DNA of 64,000 bases from positions 372,001-436,000 of the forward strand of contig NZ_JAINVV010000004.1 of the NCBI RefSeq assembly GCF_019880585.1, in the 5' to 3' direction. The DNA is from Sphingomonas colocasiae (lineage in GTDB: Bacteria; Pseudomonadota; Alphaproteobacteria; Sphingomonadales; Sphingomonadaceae). Positions within the stretch are counted from its first letter, which is position 1. Every line of letters begins with the position of its first letter. Below the pieces are notes generated by a model that saw nothing but the letters and a program-made list of their open reading frames with translations, made no database searches and was not told the origin of the DNA. Position numbers and translations under genes: made by a program. Of this stretch, positions 1 to 10,605 are shown piece after piece.

Positions 1-6
1 TGGTAA
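1..6 (+). CDS. rpsG: 30S ribosomal protein S7, last codon and stop only
   Basis: The window opens with a Trp codon followed by TAA. Alphaproteobacterial S7 proteins commonly end in Trp, and rpsG normally precedes fusA in the str operon, so this is most likely the 3' end of rpsG. The identification rests on position and one residue. Confidence 0.6.
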   Translation, partial: W

Positions 7-40
7 GGCTGGCGAACGGTAATCAACACCACCATATGAT

Positions 41-65
41 GGGGAGCCGGACGGTCCGGCTCCCC
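41..65 (+). other. Perfect intergenic hairpin between rpsG and fusA
   Basis: Two 12-base arms (41-52 and 54-65) are exact reverse complements around one central base, so the real loop would be a few bases. No T-run follows, which argues against an intrinsic terminator. It lies 23 bases before the fusA start and could be an RNA-processing or stability element. Confidence 0.6.
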
Positions 66-88
66 ACATTGCTAAGGAACTGACGATC

Positions 89-2182
89 ATGGCCCGCAGC
101 CATCCGCTCGAGCGCTACCGCAATATCGGCATCATGGCGCACATCGACGCCGGTAAGACCACGACGACGGAGCGCATCCTCTATTACACCGGCAAGTCCT
201 ACAAGATCGGCGAAGTGCACGAAGGCACGGCGACGATGGACTGGATGGAGCAGGAGCAGGAGCGTGGGATCACGATCACCTCGGCGGCGACCACCTGCAA
301 GTGGCGCGCTGAAGAGGGCAAGGGCGAAGAGCACCTGATCAACATCATCGACACGCCCGGCCACGTCGACTTCACCATCGAGGTCGAGCGTTCGCTGCGC
401 GTGCTCGACGGCGCGGTGGCCTGCTTCGACGGCGTCGCCGGCGTTGAGCCCCAGTCGGAAACGGTGTGGCGCCAGGCGGAGAAGTACAAGGTTCCCCGCA
501 TGTGCTTCGTCAACAAGCTCGACCGCACCGGCGCGAGCTTCGAGCGCTGCGTCGACATGATCAAGGACCGCCTGGGCGCGCGTCCCGCCGTGCTGTATCT
601 CCCGATCGGCATCGAGGGCGGCTTCAAGGGCCTGGTCGACCTGGTCGAGAACCGCGCGATCATCTGGCTCGACGAGTCGCTGGGCGCGAAGTTCGAATAT
701 CAGGCCATTCCCGAGGATCTGCAGGACGCCGCCGCGACCGCGCGCGCCGAGCTGATCGAGATGGCCGTCGAGCAGGACGACGACGTGATGGAGGCGTATC
801 TGGAGGGCAACGAGCCCGACGTCGCCACCCTCAAGAAGCTGATCCGCAAGGGCACGCTGAACTTCTCGTTCGTTCCGATCGTCTGCGGTTCGGCGTTCAA
901 GAACAAGGGTGTGCAGCCCCTGCTCGACGCGGTCGTCGATTATCTGCCCTCGCCGCTGGACATCCCCGACGTGCAGGGCGTGAAGCTCGACGGCGAGACG
1001 CCGGACACGCGTCCGCCTTCGGACGACGCGCCGCTCTCGCTGCTGGCGTTCAAGATCATGAACGATCCCTTCGTGGGCTCGCTCACCTTCGCGCGCATCT
1101 ATTCGGGCACGCTGTCCAAGGGCAGCTACCTGAACTCGGTGAAGGACAAGAAGGAAAAGATCGGCCGTATGCTCCTCATGCACGCGAACTCGCGTGAGGA
1201 CATCGATGAAGCGCGCGCCGGCGACATCGTCGCGATCGCGGGCCTCAAGGAAACGACGACCGGCGACACGCTGTGCGACGCCGCGAATCCGATCATCCTG
1301 GAGCGCATGGAGTTCCCCGAGCCCGTGATCGAGCTGTCGGTGGAGCCGAAGACGAAGGCCGACCAGGAGAAGATGGGCATCGCGCTCAACCGCCTGGCCG
1401 CCGAAGATCCCTCGTTCCGCGTCTCGACCGATCACGAATCGGGCCAGACCATCATCAAGGGGATGGGCGAACTCCACCTCGAGATCCTGGTCGACCGCAT
1501 GAAGCGTGAGTTCAAGGTCGAGGCCAATGTCGGCGCGCCGCAGGTGGCCTATCGCGAGTATCTGAAGAAGCCCGTCGATATCGACTACACCCACAAGAAG
1601 CAGTCGGGCGGCACCGGTCAGTTCGGCCGCGTGAAGGTCAAGCTTCAGCCGGGCGAGCGCGGTTCGGGCATCATCTTCAAGGACGAGATCAAGGGCGGCA
1701 ATATTCCCAAGGAATATATCCCCGCGATCGAAAAGGGCTTCCGCGAAACGGCGGCGACGGGCTCGCTGGTCGGCTTCCCGATCATCGACTTCGAGATCCT
1801 GCTGTATGACGGTGCGTACCACGACGTCGACTCGTCGGCGCTGGCGTTCGAAATCTGTGCCCGCGGCGCGATGCGCGAAGCGGCCCAGAAGTCGGGCATC
1901 ACGCTGCTCGAGCCGGTGATGAAGGTGGAAGTCGTCACGCCGGAGGATTATCTGGGCGACGTGATCGGCGACATGAACAGCCGTCGCGGCCAGATCCAGG
2001 GCACCGATACGCGCGGCAACGCGCAGGCGGTGACCGCGATGGTGCCGCTGGCGAACATGTTCGGCTATGTGAACTCGCTCCGCTCCTTCACCCAGGGCCG
2101 TGCGCAGTACAGCATGCAGTTCTCGCACTATGACGAGGTTCCGCAGAACGTCGCGGATGAAGTGAAAGCAAAGCTGGCATAA
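89..2182 (+). CDS. fusA: Translation elongation factor G
   Basis: A 697-residue cytoplasmic GTPase that drives ribosomal translocation and, with RRF, ribosome recycling. The GTP-binding motifs are visible: AHIDAGKTT at residues 17-25 (G1), DTPGH at 88-92 (G3) and NKLD at 142-145 (G4). Length and ends match bacterial EF-G. The start is an ATG preceded by a weak AAGGA-like site. It sits in str-operon order between rpsG and tuf. Confidence 0.98.
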   Translation: MARSHPLERYRNIGIMAHIDAGKTTTTERILYYTGKSYKIGEVHEGTATMDWMEQEQERGITITSAATTCKWRAEEGKGEEHLINIIDTPGHVDFTIEVERSLRVLDGAVACFDGVAGVEPQSETVWRQAEKYKVPRMCFVNKLDRTGASFERCVDMIKDRLGARPAVLYLPIGIEGGFKGLVDLVENRAIIWLDESLGAKFEYQAIPEDLQDAAATARAELIEMAVEQDDDVMEAYLEGNEPDVATLKKLIRKGTLNFSFVPIVCGSAFKNKGVQPLLDAVVDYLPSPLDIPDVQGVKLDGETPDTRPPSDDAPLSLLAFKIMNDPFVGSLTFARIYSGTLSKGSYLNSVKDKKEKIGRMLLMHANSREDIDEARAGDIVAIAGLKETTTGDTLCDAANPIILERMEFPEPVIELSVEPKTKADQEKMGIALNRLAAEDPSFRVSTDHESGQTIIKGMGELHLEILVDRMKREFKVEANVGAPQVAYREYLKKPVDIDYTHKKQSGGTGQFGRVKVKLQPGERGSGIIFKDEIKGGNIPKEYIPAIEKGFRETAATGSLVGFPIIDFEILLYDGAYHDVDSSALAFEICARGAMREAAQKSGITLLEPVMKVEVVTPEDYLGDVIGDMNSRRGQIQGTDTRGNAQAVTAMVPLANMFGYVNSLRSFTQGRAQYSMQFSHYDEVPQNVADEVKAKLA

Positions 2183-2244
2183 TTCGAGAATCGCCGCTAT
2201 GGGGCCACGCTTCGAGCACGCCCTTGGCGGTCGGCGATCGAATT
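2181..2244 (+). other. Long imperfect hairpin in the fusA-tuf spacer
   Basis: The segment 2181-2196 (with a three-base bulge at 2188-2190) can pair with 2232-2244, about 13 base pairs closing a loop of about 35 bases. The left arm overlaps the fusA stop codon and the right arm ends 24 bases before the tuf ATG. It may set relative fusA/tuf expression; this is inferred from pairing alone. Confidence 0.35.
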
Positions 2245-2268
2245 CAGAGAGAAGAAGGTAGGAAAGAA

Positions 2269-3459
2269 ATGGCGAAAGCTAAGTTTGAGCGGACGAAGCC
2301 GCACTGCAACATCGGCACCATCGGTCACGTCGACCATGGCAAGACCTCGCTGACCGCGGCGATCACGAAGGTGCTGGCCGAAACCGGCGGCGCGACGTTC
2401 GTCGACTATGCCAACATCGACAAGGCTCCTGAAGAGCGCGAACGCGGCATCACGATCTCGACCGCTCACGTCGAGTACGAGACCGGCGAGCGCCACTATG
2501 CGCACGTCGACTGCCCGGGCCACGCCGACTATGTGAAGAACATGATCACCGGCGCCGCTCAGATGGACGGCGCGATCCTGGTGGTTTCGGCCGCTGACGG
2601 CCCGATGCCGCAGACCAAGGAGCACATCCTGCTCGCCAAGCAGGTCGGCGTGCCCACCATGGTCGTCTTCCTGAACAAGGTCGACCAGGTCGATGATCCC
2701 GAGCTGCTCGAGCTCGTTGAGCTCGAAATTCGCGAGGAGCTTTCCAAGCGCGACTTCGACGGCGACAATATTCCGATCATCGCCGGTTCGGCGCTCGCCG
2801 CTCTGGAAGACAGCAACACGGAAATCGGCCGTGACGCCATCCTGAAGCTGATGGCCGCCGTCGACTCGTGGATCCCGCAGCCGGAGCGTCCGCTGGACCG
2901 TCCGTTCCTGATGCCGATCGAAGACGTGTTCTCGATCTCGGGTCGCGGTACGGTCGTCACCGGCCGCGTCGAGACCGGCATCGTCAAGGTTGGCGAGGAA
3001 GTCGAGATCGTCGGCATCAAGGACACCAAGAAGACGACCGTCACCGGCGTCGAAATGTTCCGCAAGCTGCTCGACCAGGGCCAGGCTGGCGACAACATCG
3101 GCGCGCTGATCCGCGGCGTCGGCCGTGACGAAGTGGAGCGTGGTCAGGTTCTGGCCAAGCCCGGTTCGATCACGCCGCACACCGAGTTCACTTCGGAGGT
3201 CTATGTCCTCTCGAAGGACGAAGGCGGCCGTCACACGCCGTTCTTCGCGAACTATCGTCCGCAGTTCTACTTCCGCACGACCGACGTGACCGGCGAAGTC
3301 GTCCTCCCCGAGGGCACCGAGATGGTCATGCCGGGCGACAACGTCCAGCTCAGCGTCAAGCTGATCGCCCCGATCGCGATGGATCCGGGTCTGCGCTTCG
3401 CAATTCGCGAAGGTGGCCGTACCGTCGGCGCAGGGGTTGTCGCGACGATCACGAAGTAA
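2269..3459 (+). CDS. tuf: Translation elongation factor Tu
   Basis: EF-Tu carries aminoacyl-tRNA to the ribosomal A site. The chosen ATG (after AGGTAGGAAAG) gives 396 residues, the usual length; an in-frame upstream start would add 15 unrelated residues. GHVDHGKT is at 19-26, DCPGH at 81-85 and NKVD at 136-139; domains 2 and 3 follow, ending VVATITK. It is the last gene of the str operon here and is followed by a terminator. Only one tuf copy is visible. Confidence 0.98.
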   Translation: MAKAKFERTKPHCNIGTIGHVDHGKTSLTAAITKVLAETGGATFVDYANIDKAPEERERGITISTAHVEYETGERHYAHVDCPGHADYVKNMITGAAQMDGAILVVSAADGPMPQTKEHILLAKQVGVPTMVVFLNKVDQVDDPELLELVELEIREELSKRDFDGDNIPIIAGSALAALEDSNTEIGRDAILKLMAAVDSWIPQPERPLDRPFLMPIEDVFSISGRGTVVTGRVETGIVKVGEEVEIVGIKDTKKTTVTGVEMFRKLLDQGQAGDNIGALIRGVGRDEVERGQVLAKPGSITPHTEFTSEVYVLSKDEGGRHTPFFANYRPQFYFRTTDVTGEVVLPEGTEMVMPGDNVQLSVKLIAPIAMDPGLRFAIREGGRTVGAGVVATITK

Positions 3460-3471
3460 TATAGGCACCGC

Positions 3472-3514
3472 AGCCGCCCGATTCTCTCTGGGGAGTCGGG
3501 CGGCTCGCATTTTA
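3472..3514 (+). terminator. Rho-independent terminator after tuf
   Basis: Arms 3472-3481 and 3496-3505 are exact complements, and the stem can extend inward with G-U pairs. After three further bases there is a short run of T (3510-3513). Position directly after tuf suggests it ends the str transcript or attenuates read-through into rpsJ. Confidence 0.75.
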
Positions 3515-3545
3515 CAGTTACGGCTCTTTCGCATCGGTAGTGGAC

Positions 3546-3857
3546 ATGGAAACGCAGAATATACGGATTCGCCTTAAGGCGTTCGATCACCGCGTGCTCG
3601 ACCAGGCAACTGGCGACATCGCTGATACGGCTCGCCGCACCGGCGCTCTCATTCGCGGTCCTATTCCGCTGCCGACGCGCATCGAGAAGTTCACCGTGAA
3701 CCGCGGCCCGCACATCGACAAGAAGTCGCGCGAGCAGTTCGAGGTGAGGACGTACAAGCGGCTGCTCGACATCGTGCAGCCCACGCCGCAGACCGTCGAC
3801 GCGCTGATGAAGCTCGACCTCGCGGCCGGCGTGAACGTCGAAATCAAGTTGGCCTGA
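3546..3857 (+). CDS. rpsJ: 30S ribosomal protein S10
   Basis: A small-subunit head protein that also acts as NusE in antitermination complexes. The start at ATG 3546 gives [16 protein letters not shown] and 103 residues, the usual S10 size; a GTG six bases earlier would add two residues. No strong Shine-Dalgarno sequence is visible. It is the first gene of the S10 operon but, unusually, is separated from rplC by 211 bases of structured sequence. Confidence 0.96.
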   Translation: METQNIRIRLKAFDHRVLDQATGDIADTARRTGALIRGPIPLPTRIEKFTVNRGPHIDKKSREQFEVRTYKRLLDIVQPTPQTVDALMKLDLAAGVNVEIKLA

Positions 3858-3872
3858 GCCAATAACCTTTTT

Positions 3873-4046
3873 CCCCGCTTCGGCGGGGCGTCGAGGGGTT
3901 TCGGCCCCTCGGAGACGAAAAGGGATACCGCACGGTTCGCCGTGGACTGCGTCCCCCGTCTTCCCTCTCGCGAGGGAAACCAGCCCGGACGGGGCGACGC
4001 ATGAATTTCAGGGCTGACACGCCCCCCGGAAATGGTTCCGTGGGGC
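3873..4046 (+). promoter_or_regulatory. Multi-hairpin leader upstream of rplC
   Basis: Five stem-loops lie in 174 bases: 3873-3888 (6 bp, TTCG loop); 3892-3911 (7 bp, extendable by CGTC/GACG); 3931-3944 (5 bp, TTCG loop); 3949-4000 (outer arms 3949-3960/3988-4000 around an inner 7-bp hairpin 3961-3978); and 4021-4046 (11 bp with one mismatch). Segment 3981-3986 is also complementary to 4011-4016, which could form a tertiary contact. A clear AAAGGAG precedes rplC just downstream. Ribosomal-protein leaders often bind an encoded protein (L4 in E. coli S10), so autoregulation is a reasonable hypothesis. Confidence 0.65.
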
Positions 4047-4068
4047 CTCTGTTAAAGGAGTCTTGATC

Positions 4069-4833
4069 ATGCGCACTGGCGTGATCGCCAAGAAGATGGG
4101 GATGACCCGCCTGTTCCAGGGCGACGGTCGTCATGTTCCCGTCACTGTCCTGTCCCTTGAGGGGTGTCAGGTCGTCGCGCGCCGTGAGGCCGATCGCGAT
4201 GGCTATGTCGCCGTCCAGCTCGGTGCCGGCACAGCGAAGGCGAAGAATGTTTCGAAGCCCGTCCGCGGGCATTTCGGCAAGAACGAAGTCGAGCTGAAGG
4301 CGCGTGTCGCCGAGTTCCGCGTCGCTGACGACGCGCTGCTCGATGTCGGCGCGACCATCGCCGCCGACCATTTCGTGACCGGCCAGCTCGTCGACATTGC
4401 CGGCCAGACGCAGGGCAAGGGCTTCGCCGGCGCCATGAAGCGCTGGGGCTTCGGCGGTATGCGCGCCACCCACGGTGTTTCGATCTCGCACCGTGCGCAC
4501 GGTTCGACGGGTAACCGTCAGGATCCGGGCCGCGTGTTCAAGAACAAGAAGATGGCCGGCCATATGGGCGCCCGTCAGCGCACCCAGCAGAATCTGGAAG
4601 TCGTCGGCACCGACGTCGAGCGCGGCCTGATCTTCGTGAAGGGCTCGGTGCCCGGTTCGAAGGGCGCATGGCTCCTCGTCAAGGACGCCGTCAAGGTCGC
4701 CCGCCACGCGGAAGCGCCGTATCCGGCCAGCCTGAAGCAGGCGGCCAATTCCAACAATGACAGTGCTCCCGCTGACATCCCGGCCGAAGCCGAGGCTGCG
4801 CCCGCGGAAGTCACCGAAGGCCAGGAGGGCTGA
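4069..4833 (+). CDS. rplC: 50S ribosomal protein L3
   Basis: L3 nucleates 23S rRNA folding and reaches toward the peptidyl-transferase centre. The ATG at 4069 has AAAGGAG eight bases upstream; a TTG six bases earlier is rejected. The 254 residues start [14 protein letters not shown] and contain the conserved [13 protein letters not shown] and [20 protein letters not shown] segments. The last roughly 35 residues form an Ala/Glu-rich acidic tail beyond the L3 core. It begins the main run of the S10 operon. Confidence 0.97.
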   Translation: MRTGVIAKKMGMTRLFQGDGRHVPVTVLSLEGCQVVARREADRDGYVAVQLGAGTAKAKNVSKPVRGHFGKNEVELKARVAEFRVADDALLDVGATIAADHFVTGQLVDIAGQTQGKGFAGAMKRWGFGGMRATHGVSISHRAHGSTGNRQDPGRVFKNKKMAGHMGARQRTQQNLEVVGTDVERGLIFVKGSVPGSKGAWLLVKDAVKVARHAEAPYPASLKQAANSNNDSAPADIPAEAEAAPAEVTEGQEG

Positions 4834-4835
4834 AC

Positions 4836-5462
4836 GTGAAGGTCAAGGTTCAAACCCTCGACGCCAAGGGCAAGGGCGATATCGAGCTCAATGATGCCGT
4901 GTTCGGCGTCGAGCCGCGCGCCGACATCCTGCACCGCGTCGTCACCTGGCAGCTCGAAAAGGCCCGCGGCACCGCCCGTGGCGCCCGCGAGCGCTCGGAT
5001 GTCGCGCGCACCGGCAAGAAGTTCGGCCGCCAGAAGGGCGGCGGCACCGCCCGTCACGGCGATCGCCGCGCTCCCGTCTTCATCGGCGGTGGTAAGGCTC
5101 ACGGTCCCCGCGTTCGCGACTTCAATCCGTCGCTGAACAAGAAGATCCGTGCGCTGGGCCTCAAGATGGCGCTGTCGTCCAAGGCGAAGGCCGGGCAGCT
5201 CATCGTGATGGAAAGCCTGGAAGTGAAGGACGGCAAGACCAAGGCGCTGGCCGCCGATCTGGCGAAGCTGGGCTTCGGCAAGTCGGCGCTGGTGATCGAC
5301 GGCGAAAGCGTCGAGCGCAGCTTCGCGCTGGCTTCGGCCAACCTGCACGAGATCAACGTGCTCCCGGCGATCGGCGCGAACGTCTACGACATTCTTAAGG
5401 CCGACACGCTGGTGCTGACCCGTGCCGCTGTCGAAAAGCTGGAGGCGCGCTTCAATGGCTAA
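4836..5462 (+). CDS. rplD: 50S ribosomal protein L4
   Basis: L4 lines the exit tunnel and, in enterobacteria, represses its own operon. The GTG at 4836 lies two bases after the rplC stop, with AGGAGG seven bases upstream. It has 208 residues with the conserved [19 protein letters not shown] loop segment. Its last eight bases overlap rplW, implying coupled translation. Confidence 0.97.
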   Translation: MKVKVQTLDAKGKGDIELNDAVFGVEPRADILHRVVTWQLEKARGTARGARERSDVARTGKKFGRQKGGGTARHGDRRAPVFIGGGKAHGPRVRDFNPSLNKKIRALGLKMALSSKAKAGQLIVMESLEVKDGKTKALAADLAKLGFGKSALVIDGESVERSFALASANLHEINVLPAIGANVYDILKADTLVLTRAAVEKLEARFNG

Positions 5463-5775
5463 GAACAAGAACGCCGTCGACAACCGTCATTATGACGTGA
5501 TCGTCGCGCCGCACATCACCGAGAAGTCGACCCTGCTGAGCGAGCACAACGCGCTTGTGTTCAAGGTGGCGCCCAACGCGACCAAGACGCAGATCAAGGC
5601 CGCGATCGAGGCGATCTACGACAAGAAGGTCGCGAGCGTGAACACGCTGGTCGCCAAGGGCAAGACCAAGCGCTGGAAGGGCAAGCCCTACACGCGCTCG
5701 GACGTGAAGAAGGCGATCGTGACGCTTGCCGCAGGCGAGTCGTCGATCGACGTGACCGAAGAGGTTAAGGCGTAA
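5455..5775 (+). CDS. rplW: 50S ribosomal protein L23
   Basis: L23 sits at the tunnel exit and is the docking site for trigger factor and SRP. The start at ATG 5455 ([19 protein letters not shown]) overlaps the end of rplD by eight bases and gives 106 residues; an upstream in-frame start adds unrelated residues. A GGAGG sequence lies just upstream within rplD. Its stop overlaps the rplB start (TAATG). Confidence 0.96.
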   Translation: MAKNKNAVDNRHYDVIVAPHITEKSTLLSEHNALVFKVAPNATKTQIKAAIEAIYDKKVASVNTLVAKGKTKRWKGKPYTRSDVKKAIVTLAAGESSIDVTEEVKA

Positions 5776-6626
5776 TGGCACTCAAGCATTACAACCCGAC
5801 GAGCCCGGCCCGACGCGGCCTGATTCTCGTCGACCGCTCCGCGCTGTACAAGGGCAAGCCCGTCAAGGCGCTGACCGAAGGCAAGCGCAAGACGGGCGGC
5901 CGCAACAACAAGGGTCACGTCACGTCGCGCGGCATCGCCGGCGGCCACAAGCAGCGTTATCGCATCGTCGATTTCAAGCGCCGCCTGTGGGACGTCGAGG
6001 GCACCGTCGAGCGGATCGAATATGATCCCAACCGCACCGCCTTCATCGCGCTCGTCAATTACGGCGCCGACGAAGCCGGCAAGGATCGCATTGCCTATAT
6101 CATCGCGCCGCAGCGCCTGGGCGTTGGCGACAAGGTGATCGCGGGCAAGAAGACCGACGTGAAGCCGGGCAACGCCATGGAGCTGGGCCAGATGCCGGTC
6201 GGCACCATCGTCCACAATGTGGAGATGAAGCCGGGCAAGGGCGGCCAGATCGCGCGTTCGGCGGGCACCTATGTCCAAGTCGTCGGTCGTGACCGTGGCC
6301 TCGTCATCGTCCGCCTGAACTCGGGCGAGCAGCGCTACATTCGCGGCGAGTGCATGGGCACTGTGGGCGCGGTGTCGAACCCCGACAACGCCAACCAGAA
6401 CTTCGCCAAGGCCGGCCGCAACCGCTGGCTGGGCAAGCGCCCGCTGACCCGCGGCGTCGCCAAGAACCCGGTCGACCACCCGCACGGCGGTGGTGAAGGC
6501 CGGACCTCGGGCGGCCGTCATCCGGTCACCCCGTGGGGCAAGCCGACCAAGGGTGCGCGCACCCGTCACAACAAGGCGACGGACAAGATGATCATCCGTT
6601 CTCGCCACGCCAAGAAGAAGAGGTAA
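5775..6626 (+). CDS. rplB: 50S ribosomal protein L2
   Basis: A primary 23S-binding protein needed for subunit association and peptidyl transfer. It has 283 residues starting [15 protein letters not shown]. The highly conserved [10 protein letters not shown] segment, with the histidine linked to peptidyl-transferase function, is present near the C-terminus. The start codon overlaps the rplW stop by one base. Confidence 0.98.
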   Translation: MALKHYNPTSPARRGLILVDRSALYKGKPVKALTEGKRKTGGRNNKGHVTSRGIAGGHKQRYRIVDFKRRLWDVEGTVERIEYDPNRTAFIALVNYGADEAGKDRIAYIIAPQRLGVGDKVIAGKKTDVKPGNAMELGQMPVGTIVHNVEMKPGKGGQIARSAGTYVQVVGRDRGLVIVRLNSGEQRYIRGECMGTVGAVSNPDNANQNFAKAGRNRWLGKRPLTRGVAKNPVDHPHGGGEGRTSGGRHPVTPWGKPTKGARTRHNKATDKMIIRSRHAKKKR

Positions 6627-6629
6627 GCC

Positions 6630-6905
6630 ATGGCCCGTTCCGTCTGGAAAGGTCCGTTCGTCGACCTGCATCTGCTGAAGAAAGCCGAATCCGCTCAGGA
6701 CTCGGGTGGCCGCGCGCCGATCAAGACCTGGTCGCGTCGTTCCACCATCCTGCCGCAGTTCGTTGGACTGACCTTCAGCGTCTATAACGGCCGCAAGTTC
6801 GTTCCCGTCTCGGTGAACGAGGACATGGTCGGCATGAAGCTCGGTGAATTCGCGCCCACGCGCTACTTCCCCGGCCACGCCGCCGACAAGAAGGGCAAGC
6901 GCTGA
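6630..6905 (+). CDS. rpsS: 30S ribosomal protein S19
   Basis: A 91-residue head protein near the subunit interface that works with S13. It starts [12 protein letters not shown] and has the family segment [15 protein letters not shown]. It lies three bases after rplB and overlaps rplV by one base (TGATG). Confidence 0.97.
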   Translation: MARSVWKGPFVDLHLLKKAESAQDSGGRAPIKTWSRRSTILPQFVGLTFSVYNGRKFVPVSVNEDMVGMKLGEFAPTRYFPGHAADKKGKR

Positions 6906-7282
6906 TGAGCAAGGAAAAAGCCCCCCGTCGCGTTGGCGACAAGGAAGCGCTTGCCGTCGGCACGCAGATCCGCGGTTCGGCGCAGAAGCTGAACCTGGTC
7001 GCGGCGCTGATCCGCAACAAGAAGGCCGGCGATGCGCTGAACATCCTCTCCTTCTCGAAGAAGGGGATGGCGGTCGACGTCCGCAAGGTGCTCGCCAGCG
7101 CGATCGCCAACGCGGAGAACAACCACAATCTCGACGTCGACGCGCTGGTCGTGTCCGAGGCGAGCGTGGGCAAGAGCATCTCGATGAAGCGTTTCGCCGC
7201 CCGCGCCCGCGGTCGTTCGTCGCGCATCGTGAAGCCCTTCAGCCGCGTGCGCATCGTGGTCCGTGAGCAGGAAGAAGCATAA
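6905..7282 (+). CDS. rplV: 50S ribosomal protein L22
   Basis: L22 extends a loop into the exit tunnel; changes there affect macrolide binding. It has 125 residues. The C-terminal part contains [20 protein letters not shown], typical of the hairpin loop. It overlaps both neighbours by one base, within a tightly coupled block. Confidence 0.96.
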   Translation: MSKEKAPRRVGDKEALAVGTQIRGSAQKLNLVAALIRNKKAGDALNILSFSKKGMAVDVRKVLASAIANAENNHNLDVDALVVSEASVGKSISMKRFAARARGRSSRIVKPFSRVRIVVREQEEA

Positions 7283-7977
7283 TGGGTCAGAAGAGCAATC
7301 CGATCGGGCTCCGCCTCCAGATCAACCGGACCTGGGACAGCCGCTGGTTCGCCGAAGGCGCCGATTATGGCCGTCTGCTGCTGGAGGATCTCAAGATCCG
7401 CCAGTATGTGATGAAGGAACTGCCGCAGGCCGCGATCTCGAAGGTCGTGATCGAGCGTCCCGCCAAGCTGTGCCGCGTGTCGATCTATGCCGCCCGTCCG
7501 GGCGTCATCATCGGCAAGAAGGGCGCCGACATCGAGAAGCTTCGCAAGAAGCTGGGTTCGATGACGTCGTCGGACGTCAGCCTGAACATCGTCGAGATCC
7601 GCAAGCCGGAAATCGACTCGCGCCTCGTCGCGCAGTCGGTCGCCGATCAGCTTGAGCGTCGCGTCGCGTTCCGCCGGGCGATGAAGCGCGCCGTGCAGTC
7701 GGCCCTCCGCCTTGGCGCGGAAGGCATCCGGATCACCTGCGGCGGCCGTCTCGGCGGCGCCGAGATCGCGCGTACCGAATGGTATCGCGAGGGCCGGGTT
7801 CCGCTGCACACGCTGCGCGCGAACGTCGACTATGCGGAAGCCGAAGCCCACACCGCCTATGGCGTGTGCGGCATCAAGGTGTGGATCTTCAAGGGCGAGA
7901 TCCTCGGCCACGATCCCATGTCGCAGGATCGGCTCATGCTGGAGGCACAGACCTCCGGCGTGCGTCCGGCACGCTGA
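7282..7977 (+). CDS. rpsC: 30S ribosomal protein S3
   Basis: S3 is at the mRNA entry channel and contributes to helicase activity. It has 231 residues starting [12 protein letters not shown]. The KH domain shows the GXXG loop as [13 protein letters not shown], and the C-terminal domain contains RMGAEG-like and [20 protein letters not shown] segments. The start overlaps the rplV stop. Confidence 0.97.
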   Translation: MGQKSNPIGLRLQINRTWDSRWFAEGADYGRLLLEDLKIRQYVMKELPQAAISKVVIERPAKLCRVSIYAARPGVIIGKKGADIEKLRKKLGSMTSSDVSLNIVEIRKPEIDSRLVAQSVADQLERRVAFRRAMKRAVQSALRLGAEGIRITCGGRLGGAEIARTEWYREGRVPLHTLRANVDYAEAEAHTAYGVCGIKVWIFKGEILGHDPMSQDRLMLEAQTSGVRPAR

Positions 7978-7997
7978 ACGAATTGAGGTAGGCTCCA

Positions 7998-8420
7998 ATG
8001 CTGCAACCCAAGAAGACCAAGTTCCGCAAGGCGTTCAAGGGCCGCATCCACGGCGACGCCAAGGGCGGTACGGCGCTGAACTTCGGTTCGTTCGGCCTGA
8101 AGGCGCTCGAGCCCGACCGGATCACCGCGCGCCAGATCGAGGCGGCCCGCCGCGCGATCACGCGTCACATCAAGCGCCAGGGGCGTTTGTGGATCCGCGT
8201 GTTCCCCGACGTGCCGGTTTCGAAGAAGCCCGCCGAAGTCCGCCAGGGCAAGGGCAAGGGTTCGAACGAATATTGGGCGGCGCGCGTCAAGCCCGGCCGC
8301 ATCCTGTTCGAGCTGGACGGCGTTCCCGGCCCGCTGGCCCGCGTCGCTTTCGAGCGTGCGATGGAAAAGCTGCCGATCAAGACCAAGGTGGTCGCCCGCC
8401 TTGGCGAATCGATGCACTGA
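7998..8420 (+). CDS. rplP: 50S ribosomal protein L16
   Basis: A 140-residue protein that organises the A-site region of the large subunit. It starts [16 protein letters not shown] and contains the WIRVFPD and [17 protein letters not shown] segments typical of L16. GAGGTAGG lies upstream. It sits 20 bases after rpsC and 12 before rpmC. Confidence 0.97.
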   Translation: MLQPKKTKFRKAFKGRIHGDAKGGTALNFGSFGLKALEPDRITARQIEAARRAITRHIKRQGRLWIRVFPDVPVSKKPAEVRQGKGKGSNEYWAARVKPGRILFELDGVPGPLARVAFERAMEKLPIKTKVVARLGESMH

Positions 8421-8432
8421 GGAATTTGAGAG

Positions 8433-8654
8433 ATGGCCAAGCAATCCAAAGCCGCTCCGAAGGACGACCTGACGGTGAAGACCGATGACGAGCTGTCGAC
8501 GCAGCTCGGCGAACTGAAGCGTGAGCAGTTCAACCTGCGCTTCCAGGCCGCCACCAACCAGCTCGAGAAGCCGAGCCGTGTGCGCGAGGTGCGTCGCACG
8601 ATCGCGCGGATCAAGACCCTCCAGACGCAGCGCTCCGCTGCGGCTGGCAAGTAA
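8433..8654 (+). CDS. rpmC: 50S ribosomal protein L29
   Basis: A small two-helix protein next to L23 at the tunnel exit. It has 73 residues, with the L29 core [20 protein letters not shown] and a Lys/Ala-rich C-terminus. The N-terminal extension of about ten residues is modest. GAGGAA lies upstream. Confidence 0.93.
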   Translation: MAKQSKAAPKDDLTVKTDDELSTQLGELKREQFNLRFQAATNQLEKPSRVREVRRTIARIKTLQTQRSAAAGK

Positions 8655-8666
8655 GGAGTCTCAGCG

Positions 8667-8933
8667 ATGCCGAAGCGCGTGCTGACCGGGACGATCGTCT
8701 CGGACAAGACCGACAAGACCGTGGTGGTCAAGGTGGAGCGCCGGGTTAAGCACCCGCTCTACGGAAAGATCATCAAGCGGTCGAAGAAGTATCATGCCCA
8801 TGACGAGGGCAATGAGTTCAAGGAAGGCGAGACCGTGCGCATCGAGGAGACCGCGCCGATCTCGAAGCTCAAGACGTGGAAGGTGCTCGACCGGGTGAAT
8901 GCCCAGGCGACGCCGGCAGCGGCCGAGGGCTGA
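8667..8933 (+). CDS. rpsQ: 30S ribosomal protein S17
   Basis: An OB-fold primary 16S-binding protein of 88 residues. It starts [21 protein letters not shown] and contains the family segment [25 protein letters not shown] precedes the start. A 58-base spacer separates it from rplN. Confidence 0.96.
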   Translation: MPKRVLTGTIVSDKTDKTVVVKVERRVKHPLYGKIIKRSKKYHAHDEGNEFKEGETVRIEETAPISKLKTWKVLDRVNAQATPAAAEG

Positions 8934-8991
8934 TCACAGTTTCGGAACTACCGGGGCATCCCGGCAAGCCAAGTGAGAAGGAAGCGGATCA

Positions 8992-9360
8992 ATGATCCAG
9001 ATGCAGTCAAATCTTGACGTCGCGGACAACAGCGGCGCCAAGCGAGTCCAGTGCATCAAGGTGCTCGGCGGCTCGAAGCGCCGTACCGCTGGCGTGGGCG
9101 ACGTGATCGTCGTCTCCGTCAAGGAAGCGGCGCCGCGCGGCAAGGTTAAGAAGGGTGACGTCCATCGCGCCGTCATCGTGCGTACGGCGAAGGACATCCA
9201 TCGTCCCGACGGTTCGGTGATCCGTTTCGACGGCAACGCCGCGGTTCTGGTCAACAAGAACGAGGAGCCGATCGGCACCCGTATCTTCGGCCCGGTGGTT
9301 CGTGAGCTGCGCGCGAAGAACTTCATGAAGATCATCTCGCTCGCGCCGGAGGTGCTGTAA
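8992..9360 (+). CDS. rplN: 50S ribosomal protein L14
   Basis: A 122-residue protein at the subunit interface, bridging to 16S rRNA. It starts [18 protein letters not shown], the standard L14 N-terminus, and ends [13 protein letters not shown]-like. AAGGAAG lies upstream. rplX follows after one base. Confidence 0.97.
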   Translation: MIQMQSNLDVADNSGAKRVQCIKVLGGSKRRTAGVGDVIVVSVKEAAPRGKVKKGDVHRAVIVRTAKDIHRPDGSVIRFDGNAAVLVNKNEEPIGTRIFGPVVRELRAKNFMKIISLAPEVL

Positions 9361-9361
9361 C

Positions 9362-9682
9362 ATGGCTGCCGCCAAGATCCGCAAGGGTGACAAGGTCGTC
9401 GTCCTGTCCGGCAAGGACAAGGGCCGCACCGGTGAAGTCACCAAGAGCATTCCCAAGGAAGGCAAGGTGATCGTGTCCGGCGTGAACGTCGCGACCCGCC
9501 ACCGCAAGCCCACCCAGGCGAACCCGCAGGGCGGGCTCGAGCGCTCGGAAGCGCCGCTTCACGTCTCCAAGGTCGCGATCGCCGATCCCAAGACGGGCAA
9601 GGCGACGCGCGTCCGCTTCGAAACCAAGGACGGCAAGAAGGTCCGCGTGGCCGTGAAGTCCGGGGAGGTCATCAATGGCTGA
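9362..9682 (+). CDS. rplX: 50S ribosomal protein L24
   Basis: An early assembly initiator of the large subunit with a KOW motif ([19 protein letters not shown]). It has 106 residues. The start is immediately after the rplN stop, and the last eight bases overlap rplE. Confidence 0.96.
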   Translation: MAAAKIRKGDKVVVLSGKDKGRTGEVTKSIPKEGKVIVSGVNVATRHRKPTQANPQGGLERSEAPLHVSKVAIADPKTGKATRVRFETKDGKKVRVAVKSGEVING

Positions 9683-10250
9683 CAAATATCAGGCCCGACT
9701 TCGCAAGCTGTATGACGAGACCATCGTCAAGGCGATGACGGAGAAGTTCGGCTACGCGAACCCGATGCAGGTACCCAAGCTCGAGAAGATCGTGCTGAAC
9801 ATGGGCGTCGGCGAGGCGACGCAGGACAAGAAGAAGGTCGACACGGCGGCTGCCGAGCTCGAACTGATCGCGGGCCAGAAGCCCGTCATCACCAAGGCGA
9901 AGAAGTCGATCGCGCAGTTCAAGCTGCGTGAAGGCATGCCGATCGGCGTGAAGGTGACTCTGCGCCGCGAGCGCATGTACGAGTTCCTCGATCGCCTGGT
10001 GACGATCGCGCTGCCGCGCGTTCGCGACTTTCGCGGTCTGAACCCGAAGAGCTTCGACGGTCGTGGCAATTATGCCATGGGCCTGAAGGAGCAGATCGTG
10101 TTCCCCGAGATCAACTATGACCGCATCGAGAAGGTGCGCGGCATGGACGTGATCGTGACCACCACGGCGAAGACCGACGAGGAAGCGCGCGAGCTGCTTC
10201 GCCTGTTCGGTTTCCCGTTCCCGATTGAAGAGCAGAAGCAGGCGGCCTGA
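9675..10250 (+). CDS. rplE: 50S ribosomal protein L5
   Basis: L5 binds 5S rRNA and contacts P-site tRNA. It has 191 residues with the conserved [20 protein letters not shown] and [19 protein letters not shown] segments. GGGGAGG lies inside rplX, and the start overlaps that gene by eight bases. Confidence 0.97.
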   Translation: MADKYQARLRKLYDETIVKAMTEKFGYANPMQVPKLEKIVLNMGVGEATQDKKKVDTAAAELELIAGQKPVITKAKKSIAQFKLREGMPIGVKVTLRRERMYEFLDRLVTIALPRVRDFRGLNPKSFDGRGNYAMGLKEQIVFPEINYDRIEKVRGMDVIVTTTAKTDEEARELLRLFGFPFPIEEQKQAA

Positions 10251-10289
10251 AGGCCGGACCTGCCTGACAGAAGGAAGAGAACTTAAGTC

Positions 10290-10595
10290 ATGGCGAAACT
10301 GAGTTCGATCAACAAGAATGACCGTCGCAAGAAGCTGGTGAAGAAGTATGCCGGCCGTTATGCGAAGCTGAAGGCTGTGGCCGCGGACACGTCGCTCGAC
10401 GAGACCGAGCGCCTGATCGCGCGTCTGAAGATGGCTGAGATCCCCCGCAACGGCAATCCGACCCGGATTCGCAACCGCTGCGAGCTCACCGGCCGTCCGC
10501 GCGCCTATTACCGTAAGTTCCGTCTCTGCCGCGTGCAGCTTCGCGATCTGGCCAACAAGGGCCTGATCCCGGGCGTCACGAAGTCGAGCTGGTAA
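10290..10595 (+). CDS. rpsN: 30S ribosomal protein S14, zinc-free form
   Basis: A head protein of 101 residues. The long form lacks the paired CxxC motifs of the zinc-binding paralogue; its two cysteines (in [11 protein letters not shown] and RLCRVQ) are not spaced for zinc. The family end [11 protein letters not shown] is present. GAAGGAAGAG lies upstream. Confidence 0.96.
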   Translation: MAKLSSINKNDRRKKLVKKYAGRYAKLKAVAADTSLDETERLIARLKMAEIPRNGNPTRIRNRCELTGRPRAYYRKFRLCRVQLRDLANKGLIPGVTKSSW

Positions 10596-10605
10596 GGATC
10601 AGAAG

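Noticed and set aside
23-2128. A 701-codon open frame antisense to fusA
   Set aside because: Same artefact: it mirrors a well-conserved elongation factor and has no recognisable motif.
3515-3545. Promoter between the tuf terminator and rpsJ
   Set aside because: I looked for -35/-10 pairs and saw none that fit; rpsJ may depend on read-through or on a promoter of unrecognised type.
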